Positions 42,598-54,298 of a DNA stretch of 64,000 nucleotides are shown in pieces (positions within the stretch are counted from its first letter, which is position 1; every line of letters starts with the position of its first letter). The notes beneath the pieces were generated by a model. The model saw only the letters and a list, made by a program, of their open reading frames with translations, had not been told where the DNA came from and searched no databases. Source of the DNA: Stomoxys calcitrans (taxonomy: Eukaryota > Arthropoda > Insecta > Diptera > Muscidae); NCBI RefSeq assembly GCF_963082655.1, contig NC_081552.1, forward strand, positions 8,090,448-8,154,447, given 5' to 3'. The position numbers were made by a program, and so were the translations under genes.

Positions 42598-43530
42598 TAT
42601 TCTGTGTATTGTAGAAGGCACAGTGGAACGTGCTTCTATTAAATCAGAACTAAGGTTGTATGTTTTTGAACAAGATCAACTTTCTGTTTTAGTACTTTTG
42701 TTTTTGTTAATCTAATTTTGACTGTATTAAATTTTTTTCTGGATGTATTTGCAATAAATTTGATATCTTAAAGAATTTCTCTTTTTATGCTATAACACTC
42801 AACTCGTTTCAATTCTATATAGGCATTTTGTCCTTAAATGGAATTTAACATCAACTTATTAGCCCCTGATTGTAATGTTGTGTTTTGAGCTTGCAGTTTG
42901 ATTAGTGACCTTCAATCCGCTCGCTTCGTTGATTTCGCTTCAAATCAATGCCAAAGTTCACTCAAATGATTGAATAACCAAACTTGGCACTGATTGTCAT
43001 TGAATGGTTGCTGCTTGGAAAATGAAATGATGAAAGAACATTTTGTTGTAATTAATAAACGCAGGAAAGTGAAAAGAAGTGAATTATGACGAAACCAATT
43101 GTAAACATTTCCATATTTGCGTTGTCTTGCAAAATCTTGACATCCTGGGGATAATTGTTCAAATAAGAGCATTAACAATGACGTACGGAGGGCGAATAAT
43201 CGACATTCAAATCATTTTGACATCATTGACAATGCTTTTAATAAACACTAGAATCCTTGGTATCGGTAATGAGTTTAAAAGCTTGCCTCAATCCACAACC
43301 ATACAGCACCGAAACATATCTAGAAAAGTATACACAGGGAAAAAATCTTTGTTATATCTAAAGAAAAGCAGATTACAATCCTATCGATATTGAATTTTTG
43401 AGATTATTAGATTTTTAATCATTAGAAAGGGATTATTCTATTATAGGCTCACTTAGACGTTTTCGTTCATTGTGATACTAAAAGAACAGCAGAAGGAAGA
43501 TGCCTTCTTCTTCCTACCGTTGAACTATCC
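42598..43530. other. Unassigned spacer
   Basis: Frames 42945-43178 (minus) and 43079-43393 (plus) overlap and show no domain. CTATCGATATTG at 43381 contains a TATCGATA box. No gene supported. Confidence 0.35.
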
Positions 43531-43536
43531 ATATCT

Positions 43537-43905
43537 TTAAAAGCCCAACAAGTTGCGAATGTTCAAATTCGCTAATTCAAACAAGATCTCAAAGTTATGA
43601 AAACTTAAAGTGAAACTGCTTCTGACAGCCAGTGCGGGACACACACACAGCAGATGTTCTACAGTCTCCTCTTTCTCGACGTTGTCACAGCTTCTGCAAA
43701 AGTCATTTAATGCTACCTTACGCCTATCAGCATGTTTTTCGATCAGACAGCGACCTGTCATGATGGACACAATGACTGAGGGGTTCTTACGACGCCTATA
43801 TAAATTCTCCATTAACGTAGACTGGTCCATATGTTTTACGAAGGATTTTTCTATTAAAAACTCCACGTACCGCCTTATCTGCTTTCGCAAGTACTTCTCT
43901 AATCT
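43537..43905 (-). pseudogene. LINE ORF2 C-terminal zinc-ribbon end
   Basis: Minus-strand YVEFLIEKSFVKHMDQS, then MTGRCLIEKHADRRKV and NDFCRSCDNVEKEETVEHLL followed by CVCPAL. The C-x2-C…H-x3/4-C pattern after a 'TGH.L..RH' like segment is the usual C-terminus of RNase H-type LINE ORF2 proteins. Its first 35 residues are duplicated in the neighbouring fragment at 43947-44222, so the piece is chimeric. Confidence 0.65.
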
Positions 43906-43946
43906 CTGAAACTCAATTTTGAGATGTCGATCTCCAGTTGGTCACT

Positions 43947-44222
43947 TCATCGGAGTTTTGGTCTTCCCCTTTTGTGTGCTCTATTATGGTCGCCTTCAAA
44001 AGACTTCTCAAGTTCTTCATCCACTTGGACAACATGACCTGGCCACAGGAACCATTGTGTTTTGATACTTTGAACTTTGCTATCGTCGCCATACAGCTCG
44101 TGGGTCTTACAACGCCTATGTATATTCTCCATTACTGCAGACTGGTCCATATACTTTACGAAGGATTTTTCTATCAAAAACTCCACGTACGCCTCATCTG
44201 CTTTCGCATGCTTCGGAGCCAT
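43947..44222 (-). pseudogene. LINE C-terminal fragment (RTE-like)
   Basis: Minus-strand YVEFLIEKSFVKYMDQS (shared with the fragment just downstream), then SIKTQWFLWPGHVVQV and HKRGRPKLR. The 'WxGHV…RGRPK' ending is typical of RTE/CR1-type ORF2 C-termini. Open over 91 codons, no start of its own. Confidence 0.55.
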
Positions 44223-44411
44223 ACAACAACACGGGTAGTAGCAGTGTTTTGTATAGAGTAATTTTCGTCTGTCGAGCCGTGATTTTGCTCCTCAACTGCT
44301 CGCCTAATCCAATGTAGCAAGTTTAAGTCAATATTATCTTTCGTTTTTTTTTTTCAAACTGGTGTCTTTGTTTCGGCTACGGCGGTGCCGAGCTAGGTAA
44401 AGTTGCTGACT

Positions 44412-44540
44412 ATCTCAAAGTTGTCAATGTCGATTGTCTTCCGTCGGGACAAATAAGGCTGATATTGTAGAATTTGTTCTTTATGCGGATTGTGGCTAGC
44501 CTCTCATCCACCGGCAAGGTGTTTCTGTCCCCGACTAACC
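44412..44540 (-). pseudogene. LINE endonuclease fragment (RTE-like)
   Basis: Minus-strand reading LVGDRNTLPVDERLATIRIK then NKFYNISLICP. This resembles the middle of the AP-type endonuclease of RTE-like LINEs, where strands with 'ERIATIRIKGKFFNISLI' occur. It is upstream of and on the same strand as 43947-44222. Confidence 0.5.
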
Positions 44541-44587
44541 ACATATTCATAGCCAAATTCATACCTCGTTTCATTGCAGCTATAATA

Positions 44588-44780
44588 TTGGGTTGCCCAA
44601 AAAGTAATTGCGGATTTTTTAAAAGAAAGTAAATGCATTTTTAATAAAACTTAGAATGAACTATAATCAAATATACTTTTTTTACACTTTTTTCTAAAGC
44701 AAGCTAAAAGTAACAGCTGTGAAAAAATTTGTCAACGCCGACTATATGAAAAATCCGCAATTACTTTTTGGGCAACCCAA
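44588..44780. mobile_element. mariner-type MITE, 193-bp deletion derivative
   Basis: Same family as 41435-41670 in the opposite orientation, with TA on both flanks (44586-44587, 44781-44782). Exactly 43 bp are missing from the middle. The break falls between two CAGCT pentamers that are both present in the longer copy. Confidence 0.9.
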
Positions 44781-44786
44781 TATATG

Positions 44787-45279
44787 GCGTCTCCTCTCGG
44801 TGCTGTTGTGGAGTCCTTCGCACTTTCTGTATGATGTAATTTCTGCCCTGTATTTCTCCAATACATCCGCTTATGCGTATACTTCACCTTCTCTATAAAG
44901 ACTGTGGACATTCCAGTGCTGATATGCAAATTATAGTCCTTAAAACATTTGCAGGGGTCGTCTACATAGAAGGTATTCGTGTTTAATCTTCTTCGTTTTT
45001 CCAAAGTAATCTCTTCAAGTTCTCCTGGTAATGGGCTACTAACTCGACGCCCCAATTCATCTTTTAATCCTGCTACAGATGAACTTGTGAATTTTGCCAA
45101 GTTAAAACCAATCAGAAAATAGTCAAGAAAATTCCCTTTTATTTGTCTCCCGATAGAAAAGAATAGGAAAAAGTTTCACAAACAAAAGGTTTCACACATT
45201 AATTATAAGTCGATGATACTCGATCGATGATACTCTACAAAAATCATATTTATGCTTTTAAACAACAAATCGAATTGCC
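44787..45279. other. Unassigned region with an unexplained minus-strand frame
   Basis: The frame 45100 to 44732 (minus) reads SSPLPGELEEITLEKRRRLN and TFYVDDPCKCFKDYNLHIST before running into the MITE. Composition looks protein-like, and I cannot assign a family. It may be part of the transposon remnant to its right or left. Confidence 0.3.
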
Positions 45280-46535
45280 AACAAGTAAAAAGGCGTTAAG
45301 TTCGGCCGGTCCGAACTTTGGATATCCACCACCTCGGGTATATATGTAAACCACCTTTCATCAAAATCCAGTGAAAATTCCATACCTTATGTCCCATAGC
45401 AGTTATATCGCAATATGTTCCGATTTGGATCAAATACAAGTCATTGTTCCATTGTATATAACAAAATATTGGTCTTTTTAGTAGTTATTGTATATCTAAA
45501 AATAAACCGATCAGAACTATATACGACACGGATGTCGAAAAGCATAATATAAGTCAGTGTGTCAAATTTCAGTGCAATCGGATTAAAAATGCGCCTTTTA
45601 TGCACCAAGACTTCAAATCGAGAGATCGGTCTATATGGCAGCTATATGCAAATCTTGATCGATCTAGACCAAATTGCAGAAATATGTGGAGGGGCTTAAC
45701 TTAACTCCTTGTCCCAAATTTCGGCAACATCGGACAATAAATGCGCTTTTTATGGCCCCAAAACCTAAAACCGAGAGATCGGTCTATATGGCAGCTATAT
45801 TCAAATCTGGACCGATCTAAGCCAAATTGATGGAGAATGTTGAAGGGCCTAACACAACTCACTGCCCCAAATTTCCGCAAAATCGGATAATAAATGTGGC
45901 TTTTATGGGCCTAAGACCCTAAATCGGAGGATCGGTCTATATGGCAGCTATATCCAAATATGAACCGATCTGAGCCATATTAACAGAAGATGTCGAAGGG
46001 CCTAAGACAACTCACTGCCTCAAATTTCAGCAAAATCTGATAATAAATGTGGCTTTTATGGGCCTAAGACCCTAAATTGAAGGATCGGTCTATATGGCAG
46101 CGATATCTAAATCTGGACCGATCTAAGCCATATTAACGGAGGATGTCTAAGCGCCTAACACAACTCACTGTCCCAAATTTCAGCAAAATCGGATAAAAAA
46201 TGTGACTTTTAATGGCCTAAGACCCTAAATCGGCGGATCGGTCTTTATGGGGGCTATATCAAGATATAGTCCGATATAGCCCATCTTCGAACTTATGCTT
46301 ATGGACATAAAAAGAATCTGTGCAAAGTTTCAGCTCAATAACTCTATTTTTGAAGACTGTATCGTGATTTCAACAGACAGACGGACAGACGGACGGACAT
46401 GTCTAGATCGTCTTAGATTTTTAAGCTGATCAAGAATATATATACTTTATAGGGTCGGAAATGGATATTTCGATGTGTTGCAAACGGAATGACAAAATGA
46501 ATATACCCCCATCCGTCGGTGGTGGGTATAAAAAT
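45280..46535 (-). mobile_element. A2 mini-me/DINE-1-like element, complete
   Basis: AACAAGTAAAAAGGCGTTAAG, stem-loop TTCGGCCGGTCCGAA, GATATCCACCACCTCGGG, five to six 153-bp monomers with TCTATATGGCAGCTATATCC, CAGACAGACGGACAGACGGACGG, AAGAATATATATACTTTATAGG and GGTGGTGGGTATAAAAA. Confidence 0.9.
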
Positions 46536-47389
46536 GTATATAGACTTGTAGCACAACGTTTACAATCGCCAAGAAGTGTTTCTGCAAAAGTTTGATTGAA
46601 AGTCAGCAGACAGTGTTTGCTGATGTTAGCAAACTTATTTTTCTGGATGTATCTAACGACAAATCGATAGGTCTCTACAAAACATATTCTTAAGAAACAT
46701 GTTGCCTATTTTTTAAGGTGTAGAGAACTTCGCTTCGCTGTCTCATTTATAGTATGTCTTCCCACTGGCCGCATTTTTGACATAGAAGCAAAATCATTTG
46801 CTGACTTGTCCCCTTACTTTGCTCATTGTCTTGCTGCTTTCATCATCGGCACCATCATTCAAATGAATGACGACACTGGCGTCATAGCTGCTGCAGAGAT
46901 GTTAATGATGACATTGATGATGCTCATGCAAAGGTCTACAAACCACCTAACTGCCTACACTTAAAAGGCAACCTTCCTTCTTACCCCCCTCCCTATGCTG
47001 CAAGACAAATGTGGCATTGGGCTATGTTCCCCTAAGGTTGGAATTGCTTGGTAAAATTGAATGGCAAGGTTTCGTTGGTATTCCTTAAGCAAGTTTTAGT
47101 TTACGCTTCCTTTCTTCCTCTTCCTGTTTTCCATGCAAATATACAAAAGCAAAAGGAAAATAAAAACTGGGGGTGAAAAACTTTTGATTGATGTAGTTGC
47201 TCGAATACATAGGCTTGATTTCCTTGAAGTTCAGGCATTAAATGTAAGAAATAGAAACGAGATTTTTCTAGTTTATTTCCATGAAGAATAGCAATAAAGA
47301 GAAAACCCTAATTTTTCCATCCTTATGACAAATAGCTATCATTGAATCATTTGATACAAATACGCCCTTATGGTATTTTTTATACCCAC
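46536..47389. other. Unassigned, possibly single-copy DNA
   Basis: No interspersed family. Composition is less AT-rich (CCACTGGCCGCATTTTTGAC, CATCATCGGCACCATCATTC) than most of the window and it could be conserved non-coding or intronic host sequence. No defensible exon. Confidence 0.35.
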
Positions 47390-49035
47390 CACTATAGGAG
47401 GGGAGGGGGGAGTACATTTATTTCGTTAATTCCTTTGTAACACATCGAAACTTTGATCTGTGGACCAAAAAAATACATATATTCGTGATCGTCTTGACAT
47501 TCTAAGTCGATTTAGCCCTGTCCCTTCGTCTGTCGAAAGCACAATTTGCACTAATACTTCCTATTAGTGAAGGTCAGAGGGGATTGTAAATGGGCTATAT
47601 AAGTCCATCTTTTGATATAGCTGCCATATAAACCGATTTTGGATCTTGACTTATTGAGTCACAAGAGGGCGCAATTCTTATCCGATTTGGCTGAAATTTA
47701 GCATGAAGTGTTTTGTTATACCCACCACCGAAGGATGGGGGTATATTCATTTTGTCATTCCGTTTGCAACACATCGAAATATCCATTTCCGACCCTATAA
47801 AGTATATATATTCTTGATCAGCGTAAAAATATAAGACGATCCAGACATGTCCGTCCGTCTGTCCGTCTGTCTGTTGAAATCACACTACAGCCTTTAAAAA
47901 TTGAGATATTGAGCTGAAACTTTGAACAGATTCTTTTTTTATCCATAAGCAGGTTAAGTTCGAAGATGGGCTATATCGGACTATATCTTGATATAGCCCC
48001 CATATAGACCGATCGGCCGATTTAGGGTCTTAGGCCCATAAAAGCCACATTTATTATCCGATTTTGCTGAAATTTGGGACAGTGAGTTGTGTTAGGTCAT
48101 TCGACATCCTCCGTCAATATGGCTCAGATCGGTTTAGATTTGGATATAGCTGCCATATAGGCCGATCCTCAAATTTAGGGTCTTAGGCCCATAAAAGCCA
48201 CATTTATTAGCCGATTTTGCTATGATTTGAGACAGTGAGTTGTGTTAGGCCCTACAACGTCCTTCGTCAATTTGGCTCAGATCGGTTCAGATTTGAATAT
48301 AGCTGCCATATAGACTGATCCTCCGATTTAGGGTTATATGCCCATAAAAGCTACATTTATTATCCGATTTTGCTGAAATTTGGGATAGTGCGTTGTCTTA
48401 GGCCCTCCGATGTCCTCTGTGAATTTGGCTCAGATCGATCTAGATTTAGATATAGCTGCCATATAGACCGATCCTCCGATTTGGGGTCTTAGGCCCATAA
48501 AACACGCATTTATTGTCCGATGTCGCCGAAATTTGAGACAGTGAGTTAAGTTAAGCCCCTTGACATACTTCTGCATTATCGCACTGATCGGTCCAGATTT
48601 GGATATAGCTGCCATATAGACCGATCTCTCGGTTTTAGGTTTTGGGGCCATAAAAAGCGCATTTATTGTCCGATGTTGCCGAAATTTGGGACAAAGAGTT
48701 AAGTTAAGCCCCTCCACATATTTCTGCTATGGGACATAAGTTATGAGTTTTGCACCGGATTTTGACGAAAGGTGGTTTACATATATAGCCGAGGTGGTGG
48801 GTATCCAAAGTTCGGCCCGGCCGAACTTAAAGCCTTTTTACTTGTTTTAACCTTCAAAAACTATACCAAGTTTGGTCTAAATTGGTTCATAACCTGATAG
48901 AGCTCCCATATAAACCGATATCACCATTATTCTTCTTGAATATTTAGAGGGCGCTGATTTGGCTGAAATTTAGCACAATGACTTAAATTTTGGTCTCCAA
49001 TAGCCAAACCAAGTATGGCCCCAATCGGTTAATAA
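47390..49035 (+). mobile_element. A1 element, split by a nested A2
   Basis: TATACCCACCACTATAGGAGG start, core AAATACATATATTCGTGATC, a GTCY tract reduced to CCCTTCGTCTGTC, and one monomer. It is interrupted at GTGTTTTGTT (47717) and resumes at TTAACCTTCAAAAACTATACC (about 48846) in the middle of the same monomer. It ends in the leader near AATAACTTGG without stem-loop, where an A4 end is joined. Confidence 0.8.
47718..48845 (+). mobile_element. A2 element nested cleanly in A1
   Basis: Starts (T)ATACCCACCACCGAAGGATG, has GTCCGTCCGTCTGTCCGTCTGTC cut short here, five monomers spaced 153 bp, GAGGTGGTGGGTATCCAAAG, stem-loop TTCGGCCCGGCCGAA and TTTTTACTTGTT. Flanking A1 monomer sequence is continuous across it, so this copy shows the true ends of the element: TATACCC at one side and ACTTGTT at the other, inserted in a run of T. 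Confidence 0.9.
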
Positions 49036-49042
49036 CTTGGTA

Positions 49043-49230
49043 AACAAGTAAGATAACGCGAAAGTCGGGCAGTGAGCGTTACAATATTCTACCCTACTCA
49101 ACATATTTAAATTTCGAAATGTCATTAGATAAGTAGTAAAATAATTCATACCGAATTTCGTGCAAATTTGTGAAAATTTAAAAAAGTCTGAATCGATTGA
49201 CTAAGATTTACTAGAAATTTCAACTGTAAT
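49043..49230 (-). repeat. A4 stem-loop terminus and part of body
   Basis: AACAAGTAAGATAACGCG, stem AAGTCGGGCAGTGAGCG (degenerate) and ATTCTACCCTACTCAAC, then body sequence with CATACCGAATTTCGTGC. Confidence 0.6.
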
Positions 49231-50730
49231 AAGAACAAGTAAAAGCGTGCTAAGTTCGGCCGGGCCGAATCTTATATACCCTCCACGATGGATCGCATTT
49301 GTCGAGTTCTTTTCCCGGCATCTCTTCTTAGGCAAAAAAAAGGATATAAGAAAAGATTTGCTCTGCTATTAGAGCGATATCAAGATATGGTCCGGTTTGG
49401 ACCACAATTAAATTATATGTTGGAGACCTGTGTAAAATGTCAGCCAATTCGAATAAGAATTGCGCCCTTTTGGGGGCTCAAGAAGTAAAATAGAGAGATG
49501 GATTTATATGGGAGCTGTATCGGCCTATAGACCAATTCAGACCATAATAAACACGTATGTTAATGGTCATGAGAGAATCCGTCGTACAAAATTTCAGGCA
49601 AATCGGATAAGAATTGCGCCCTCTAGAGGCTCAAGAAGTTAAGACCCAAGATCGGTTTATATGACAGCTATATAAGGTTATGGACCGATTTGAACCATAC
49701 TTGGCACAGTTGTTGGATATCATAACAAAATACTACGTGCAAAAATTCATTCCAATCGGATAAGAATTGCGCCCTCTAGAGGCTCAAGAAGTCAAGACCC
49801 AAGATCGGTTTATATAGCAGCTATATCAGGTTATGAACCGACTTGTACTTTATTTGACATAGTTGTTAAAAGTAACAATAAAAAACGTCTTGCGAAATTT
49901 CAGCCAAATCGGATAGAAATTGAGCCCTCTAGAAGCTTAAGAAGTCAAGTCCACAGATCTGTTTATATGACAGCTATATCAGGTTATGAACCGATTTGAA
50001 CCATATTAAGCACAGTTGTTGGATATCATAACAAAATACTACGTGCCAAAATTCATTCAAATTGGATAAGAATTGCGCCCTCTAGAGGCTCAAGAAGTCA
50101 AGACCCAAGATCGGTTTATATAACAGCTATATCAGGTTATGAACCGATTTGAACCATACTTGGCACAGTTGTTGGATATCATAACAAAACACGTCGTGCG
50201 AAATTTCATTCCAATCGGATAAGAATTGCGCACTCTAGAGGCTCAAGAAGTCAAGAACCAAGATCGGTTTATATGGCAGCTATATCAGGTTATGAACCGA
50301 TTTGAACCATACTTGGCACAGTTGTTGGATATCATAGCAAAACCCGTCGTGCAAAATGTCATTCCAATCGGATAAGAATTGCGCACTCTAGAGGCTCAAG
50401 AAGTCAAGATCCCTGATCGGTTTATATGGCAGCTATATCAAAACATGGACCGATATGGCCCATTTACAATACCAACCGACCTACACTAATAAGAAGTATT
50501 TGTGCAAAATTTCAAGCGGCTAGCTTTACTCCTTCTGAAGTTAGCGTGCTTTCGACAGACAGACGGACGGACGGACGGACAGACGGACGGACATGGCTAG
50601 ATCGACATAAAATTTCACAACGATCAAGAATATATTTATTTATGGGGTCTCAGACGAATATTTCGAGTAGTTTCAATCAGAATGACGAAATTAGTATACC
50701 CCCCATCTCATGTTGGAGGGTATAAAAATA
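49231..50730 (-). mobile_element. A1 mini-me/DINE-1-like element, complete, eight monomers
   Basis: AACAAGTAAAAGCGTGCTAAG, stem-loop TTCGGCCGGGCCGAA, TATACCCTCCACGATGG, leader, about eight monomers at 153-bp spacing, GACAGACGGACGGACGGACG at 50559, AAGAATATATTTATTTATGG and TTGGAGGGTATAAAAATA. Frames 49288-49488, 49460-49642 and 50426-50725 are monomer translations. Confidence 0.9.
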
Positions 50731-50785
50731 ATATGCCGAATTTCAGGAGGATCGGTAAAAATTAACCATATTGTTGACATATTAC

Positions 50786-51060
50786 TCAAAATCTGACGGC
50801 CCCTTAGGGCATAGGTTAACATGTCCGCCCAGATGCTGGTTATCCTTTGCTATTGCTGGCGAAATTTGTGTGGTACTATGCTATTTTCAAAATTTCTCCA
50901 CAAAGAGAGGTGTCGCACTGCTGTAAGCTGTACGGACTCGGCCATAAAAAGGAAGACCCTTACCATTGAGGTTAAAACTTGAATCGAACAGCATTCAGTG
51001 ATATGTAAGAAGTTTGCACGCGTTCCATAAGGGAATAGTCATGGGTAACTTAGCTTTACT
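50786..51060 (+). repeat. SINE copy, decayed
   Basis: CCCTTAGGGCATAGGTTAACATG (decayed A box), then TGTGGTACTATGCTATTTTC, AGAGAGGTGTCGCACTGCTG, CTGTACGGACTCGGCCATAAAAAGG and ATGGGTAACTT follow the order of the SINE at 34141-34465. 51061-51246 is unassigned. Confidence 0.6.
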
Positions 51061-51246
51061 CGAAACATTTCGAAATCCACAATTAAACTTCTTTTGCGAA
51101 TACGTTGGGACTTTGTCTATTATGCAATTTCATTACTTATGATAAATTCATATGTCCTGCAAAGACATTAAAGTAACATGATAGAGCAAGATGAAATAAT
51201 CTTGTAGACACCCTGTGTTCCAAAGGAGAAAAAATAAAGGAGAATA

Positions 51247-52552
51247 AAACAAGTAAAAGCGTGCTAAGTTCGGCCGGGCCGAATCTTACATACCCTCCAC
51301 CATGGATCGCATTTGTCGAGTCTCTCTCTCTTAGGCAAAAAAGGATATAAGAGAAGATTTGCCCTGGTGTTAGAATGATATCAAGATATGGTCCGGTTTG
51401 GACTACAATTAAACTATATGTTGGAGACCTGTGTAAAATGTCAGCCAATTCGAATAAGAATTGCGCCCTTTGGGGGCTTAAGAAGTAAAATAGAGAGATC
51501 GATTTATATTGGAACTGTATCAGGCTATAGACCGATTCAGACCATAATAAACACGTATGTTGATGGTCATGAGACGATCAGTCGTACAAAATTTCAGGCA
51601 AATCGGATAATAATTGCGACCTCTAGAGGCTCAAGAAGTCGAGATCCCAGATCGGTTAATATGGCAGCTATATCAGGTTATGAACCGATTTAAACCTTAT
51701 TGGACGCAGTTTTTGGATATCATAACAAAATACTTCGTGCAAAAATTCATTCAAATCGGATAAGAATTGCGCCCTCTAGAGGCTCAAGAAGTCAAGACCC
51801 AAGATCGGTTTATATGACAGCTATATCAGGTTATAGACCGATTGGAACCATACTTGGCACAGTTGTTGGATGTCATAACAAAATACTTCGTGCAAAAATT
51901 CATTCAAATCGGATAAGAATTGCGACCTATAGAGGCTCAAGAAGTCAAGACCCCAGATCTATTTATATGACAGCTATATCAGGTTATGAACCGATTTGAG
52001 CCATACTCGTCACAGTTGTTGGATATCATAACAAAATACTTCGTACAAAAATTCATTTAAATCGGATAAGAATTGCGCACACTAGGGGCTCAAGAAGTCA
52101 AGACCCAAGATCGGTTTATATGGCAGCTATATCAGGTTATGGACCGATTTGAACTATACTTAAAACAGTTGTTGGATATCATAACAAAACACGTCGTGCA
52201 AAAATTCATTCCAATCGGATAAGAATTGCGCACTCTAGAGGCTCAAGAAGTCAAGACAACTGACCTACACTAATAAGAAGTATTTGTGCAAAATTTCATG
52301 CGGCTAGCTTTACTCCTTCGGAAGTTAGCGTGCTTTCGACAGACAGACGGACGGACAGGTCTCCAACATATAATTTAATTGTGGTCCAAACCGTACCATA
52401 TCTTGATATCGCTCTAATAGCAGAGCAAATCTTTTCTTATATCCTTTATTTTGCCTAAGAAGAGATGCCGGGAAAAGAACTCGACAAATGCGATCCATAG
52501 TGGAGGGTATATAAGATTCATCCCGGCCGAACTTAGCACGCTTTTACTTGTT
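51247..52552. mobile_element. A1 composite with stem-loop ends on both sides
   Basis: Left half (51247-52358) is a minus-orientation A1: AAACAAGTAAAAGCGTGCTAAG, stem-loop, leader, five monomers, CAGACAGACGGACGGACAGG. There, instead of the (TA)n core, an inverted A1 leader begins (TCTCCAACATATAATTTAATTG at 52360) and runs to the stem-loop and TTTTACTTGTT at 52552. So both outer ends are stem-loop ends and are 190-bp inverted repeats of each other (51248-51440 against 52359-52552). Confidence 0.8.
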
Positions 52553-54298
52553 TTACTTTATATGGAACAAAATTTTCCTTGGAATATTTATTTTCGACAA
52601 TTAAAGAGCCTTTAGTGAATACCATTCTACGAAAATTGTACAATATATCGCTTGGCAAACAGTTTAACAATGTAAGTGCCTTTATCTGAATCCCATATGA
52701 TTTTTAATGACCTACGAATTTAAGTTGGGATTTAAGGTGTACTCCATTCTTAAAATACTTTATTTCAGCCCCATATTCTCATGATGTCTGATGTAGGGGT
52801 GTTTTCGGGGGTGAGGTGGTCCCCCAGGCATTTGGCCCTGAAAAAATATCAGCATCGTGATCTTCTTTCAAATACCAATTATTTAAACCCCATATTGCCA
52901 TTGGTTTAGGGGATTTTTTACGATGAGGCGTCCCCCAAACACATGGCCCCAAAATAAGTTTGTTGGGGATTGGGGTGGTCCTCCAAACACTAAGCCCAGA
53001 AAATATATCAGCAACGTGCTCTATTCTCATATATCTAAATATAATTTATTTGAAACCCATATTGCCATTGGCCTCAAAAATGGATATCAAATTCGTTTTC
53101 TAATCTTCCTTATTGCAAAAGTCAGCAAATATGCCCGGTTTGGGGTATTGTCCCTAAAAACTATGAATATTGAGTTCCACCCTCTTTAAGACTTAAATTG
53201 TCTTGGTGAGCAAATACGTCCCATTTGGGGGTTGTTATTGTGGAGGGCCGTCCCCTAGACAGTGTGTCTCTAATGTTGATATTAGATACGTGGTCCACTC
53301 CCAAATACCTTTAATTTGAGCCCCATATTTTCATAGTCGGCAAACATGACCGGATTGGGGGGTGTTTTGAGGGACGGGCCTTGAGTTAGCCTTGAAAATA
53401 TATATATCGGATTTGTGTTCTGCTCTAAAAACCCTCTTATTTGAACCTCATATTGCAATAGTCAGCAAATACATTCTATTTTGTTGTGGTAATGGGGGTG
53501 GGATGACACTATTCCCGCATTTTGATATCAGCTTCGTGCTCTACACCCAAAGACCTTTCATTTGAGCCTCATATTGCTATGGTCGTAAATTTGTCCCCTT
53601 GGGGGAGTGTTTTTGATAGAGGCGGCTCCCTAAACATTTGGTCCCATATTTGGATATCAGATTCGAATTCTAAACTTAAATACCTTGTATTTAAGCCCCA
53701 TATTCCTATGGTCAGTAAATAAGTCCTGTTTGGAGGGTTTTTGGGGAAAGGGTGGACCCCCCACAAACGTGGTCCCACATTGGGATATCAGATTCGTATT
53801 CTACTCGCAAATACCTTTCATTTGGGTCCCATATTGCCATGGTCGGTAAATATGTCCCATTTAGGGGTGTTTTGGGGGTTGGTGTGGTCCCCCTAGCACA
53901 TGGTCCGACAATTAGATATCATATATGTTTTCTTATCCAAAATACCTTTCATTTGAGTCCCACATTGTCGTGATTGTTCTAAATATATATTTGGTAAGTT
54001 TTAGGGTGGGGCGGCCCCCATCCGAAATTTGGATAACAAATTTTTATTCTTAGGGCACTATATGAGAGCACACAAAATTTCGATTAAATCGCACCATCCA
54101 TCTCCAAGATCTGGCGTTTCTGAAAATTATGGTAAGGGGGAGGGTCCGCCCCCCTTCAGATATCAAAAAATTTAGTACCCTATTTTCACCACGGGATCAT
54201 TATGCACCATCTGTGAAAATATATGATTTCAAGAAAATCGGTTCAGCCGTTTCTGAGTCTATAAGGAACACACAAACAAACAAACACAAATTGATTTT
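52553..54298 (+). mobile_element. Family B element, with tail
   Basis: Lacks the GC-rich head (starts at ACTTTATATGGAACAAAATTTTCC, about 45 bp in) but keeps about twelve units and the full tail: GATCTGGCGTTTCTGAAAATTATGG, GGAGGGTCCGCCCCCCTTCAG, AAATCGGTTCAGCCGTTTCTGAG and the (CAAA)n-like ACACACAAACAAACAAACAC ending near 54290. Many units align with 17490-19440 in the same order, so the two are copies of one master. Confidence 0.8.
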
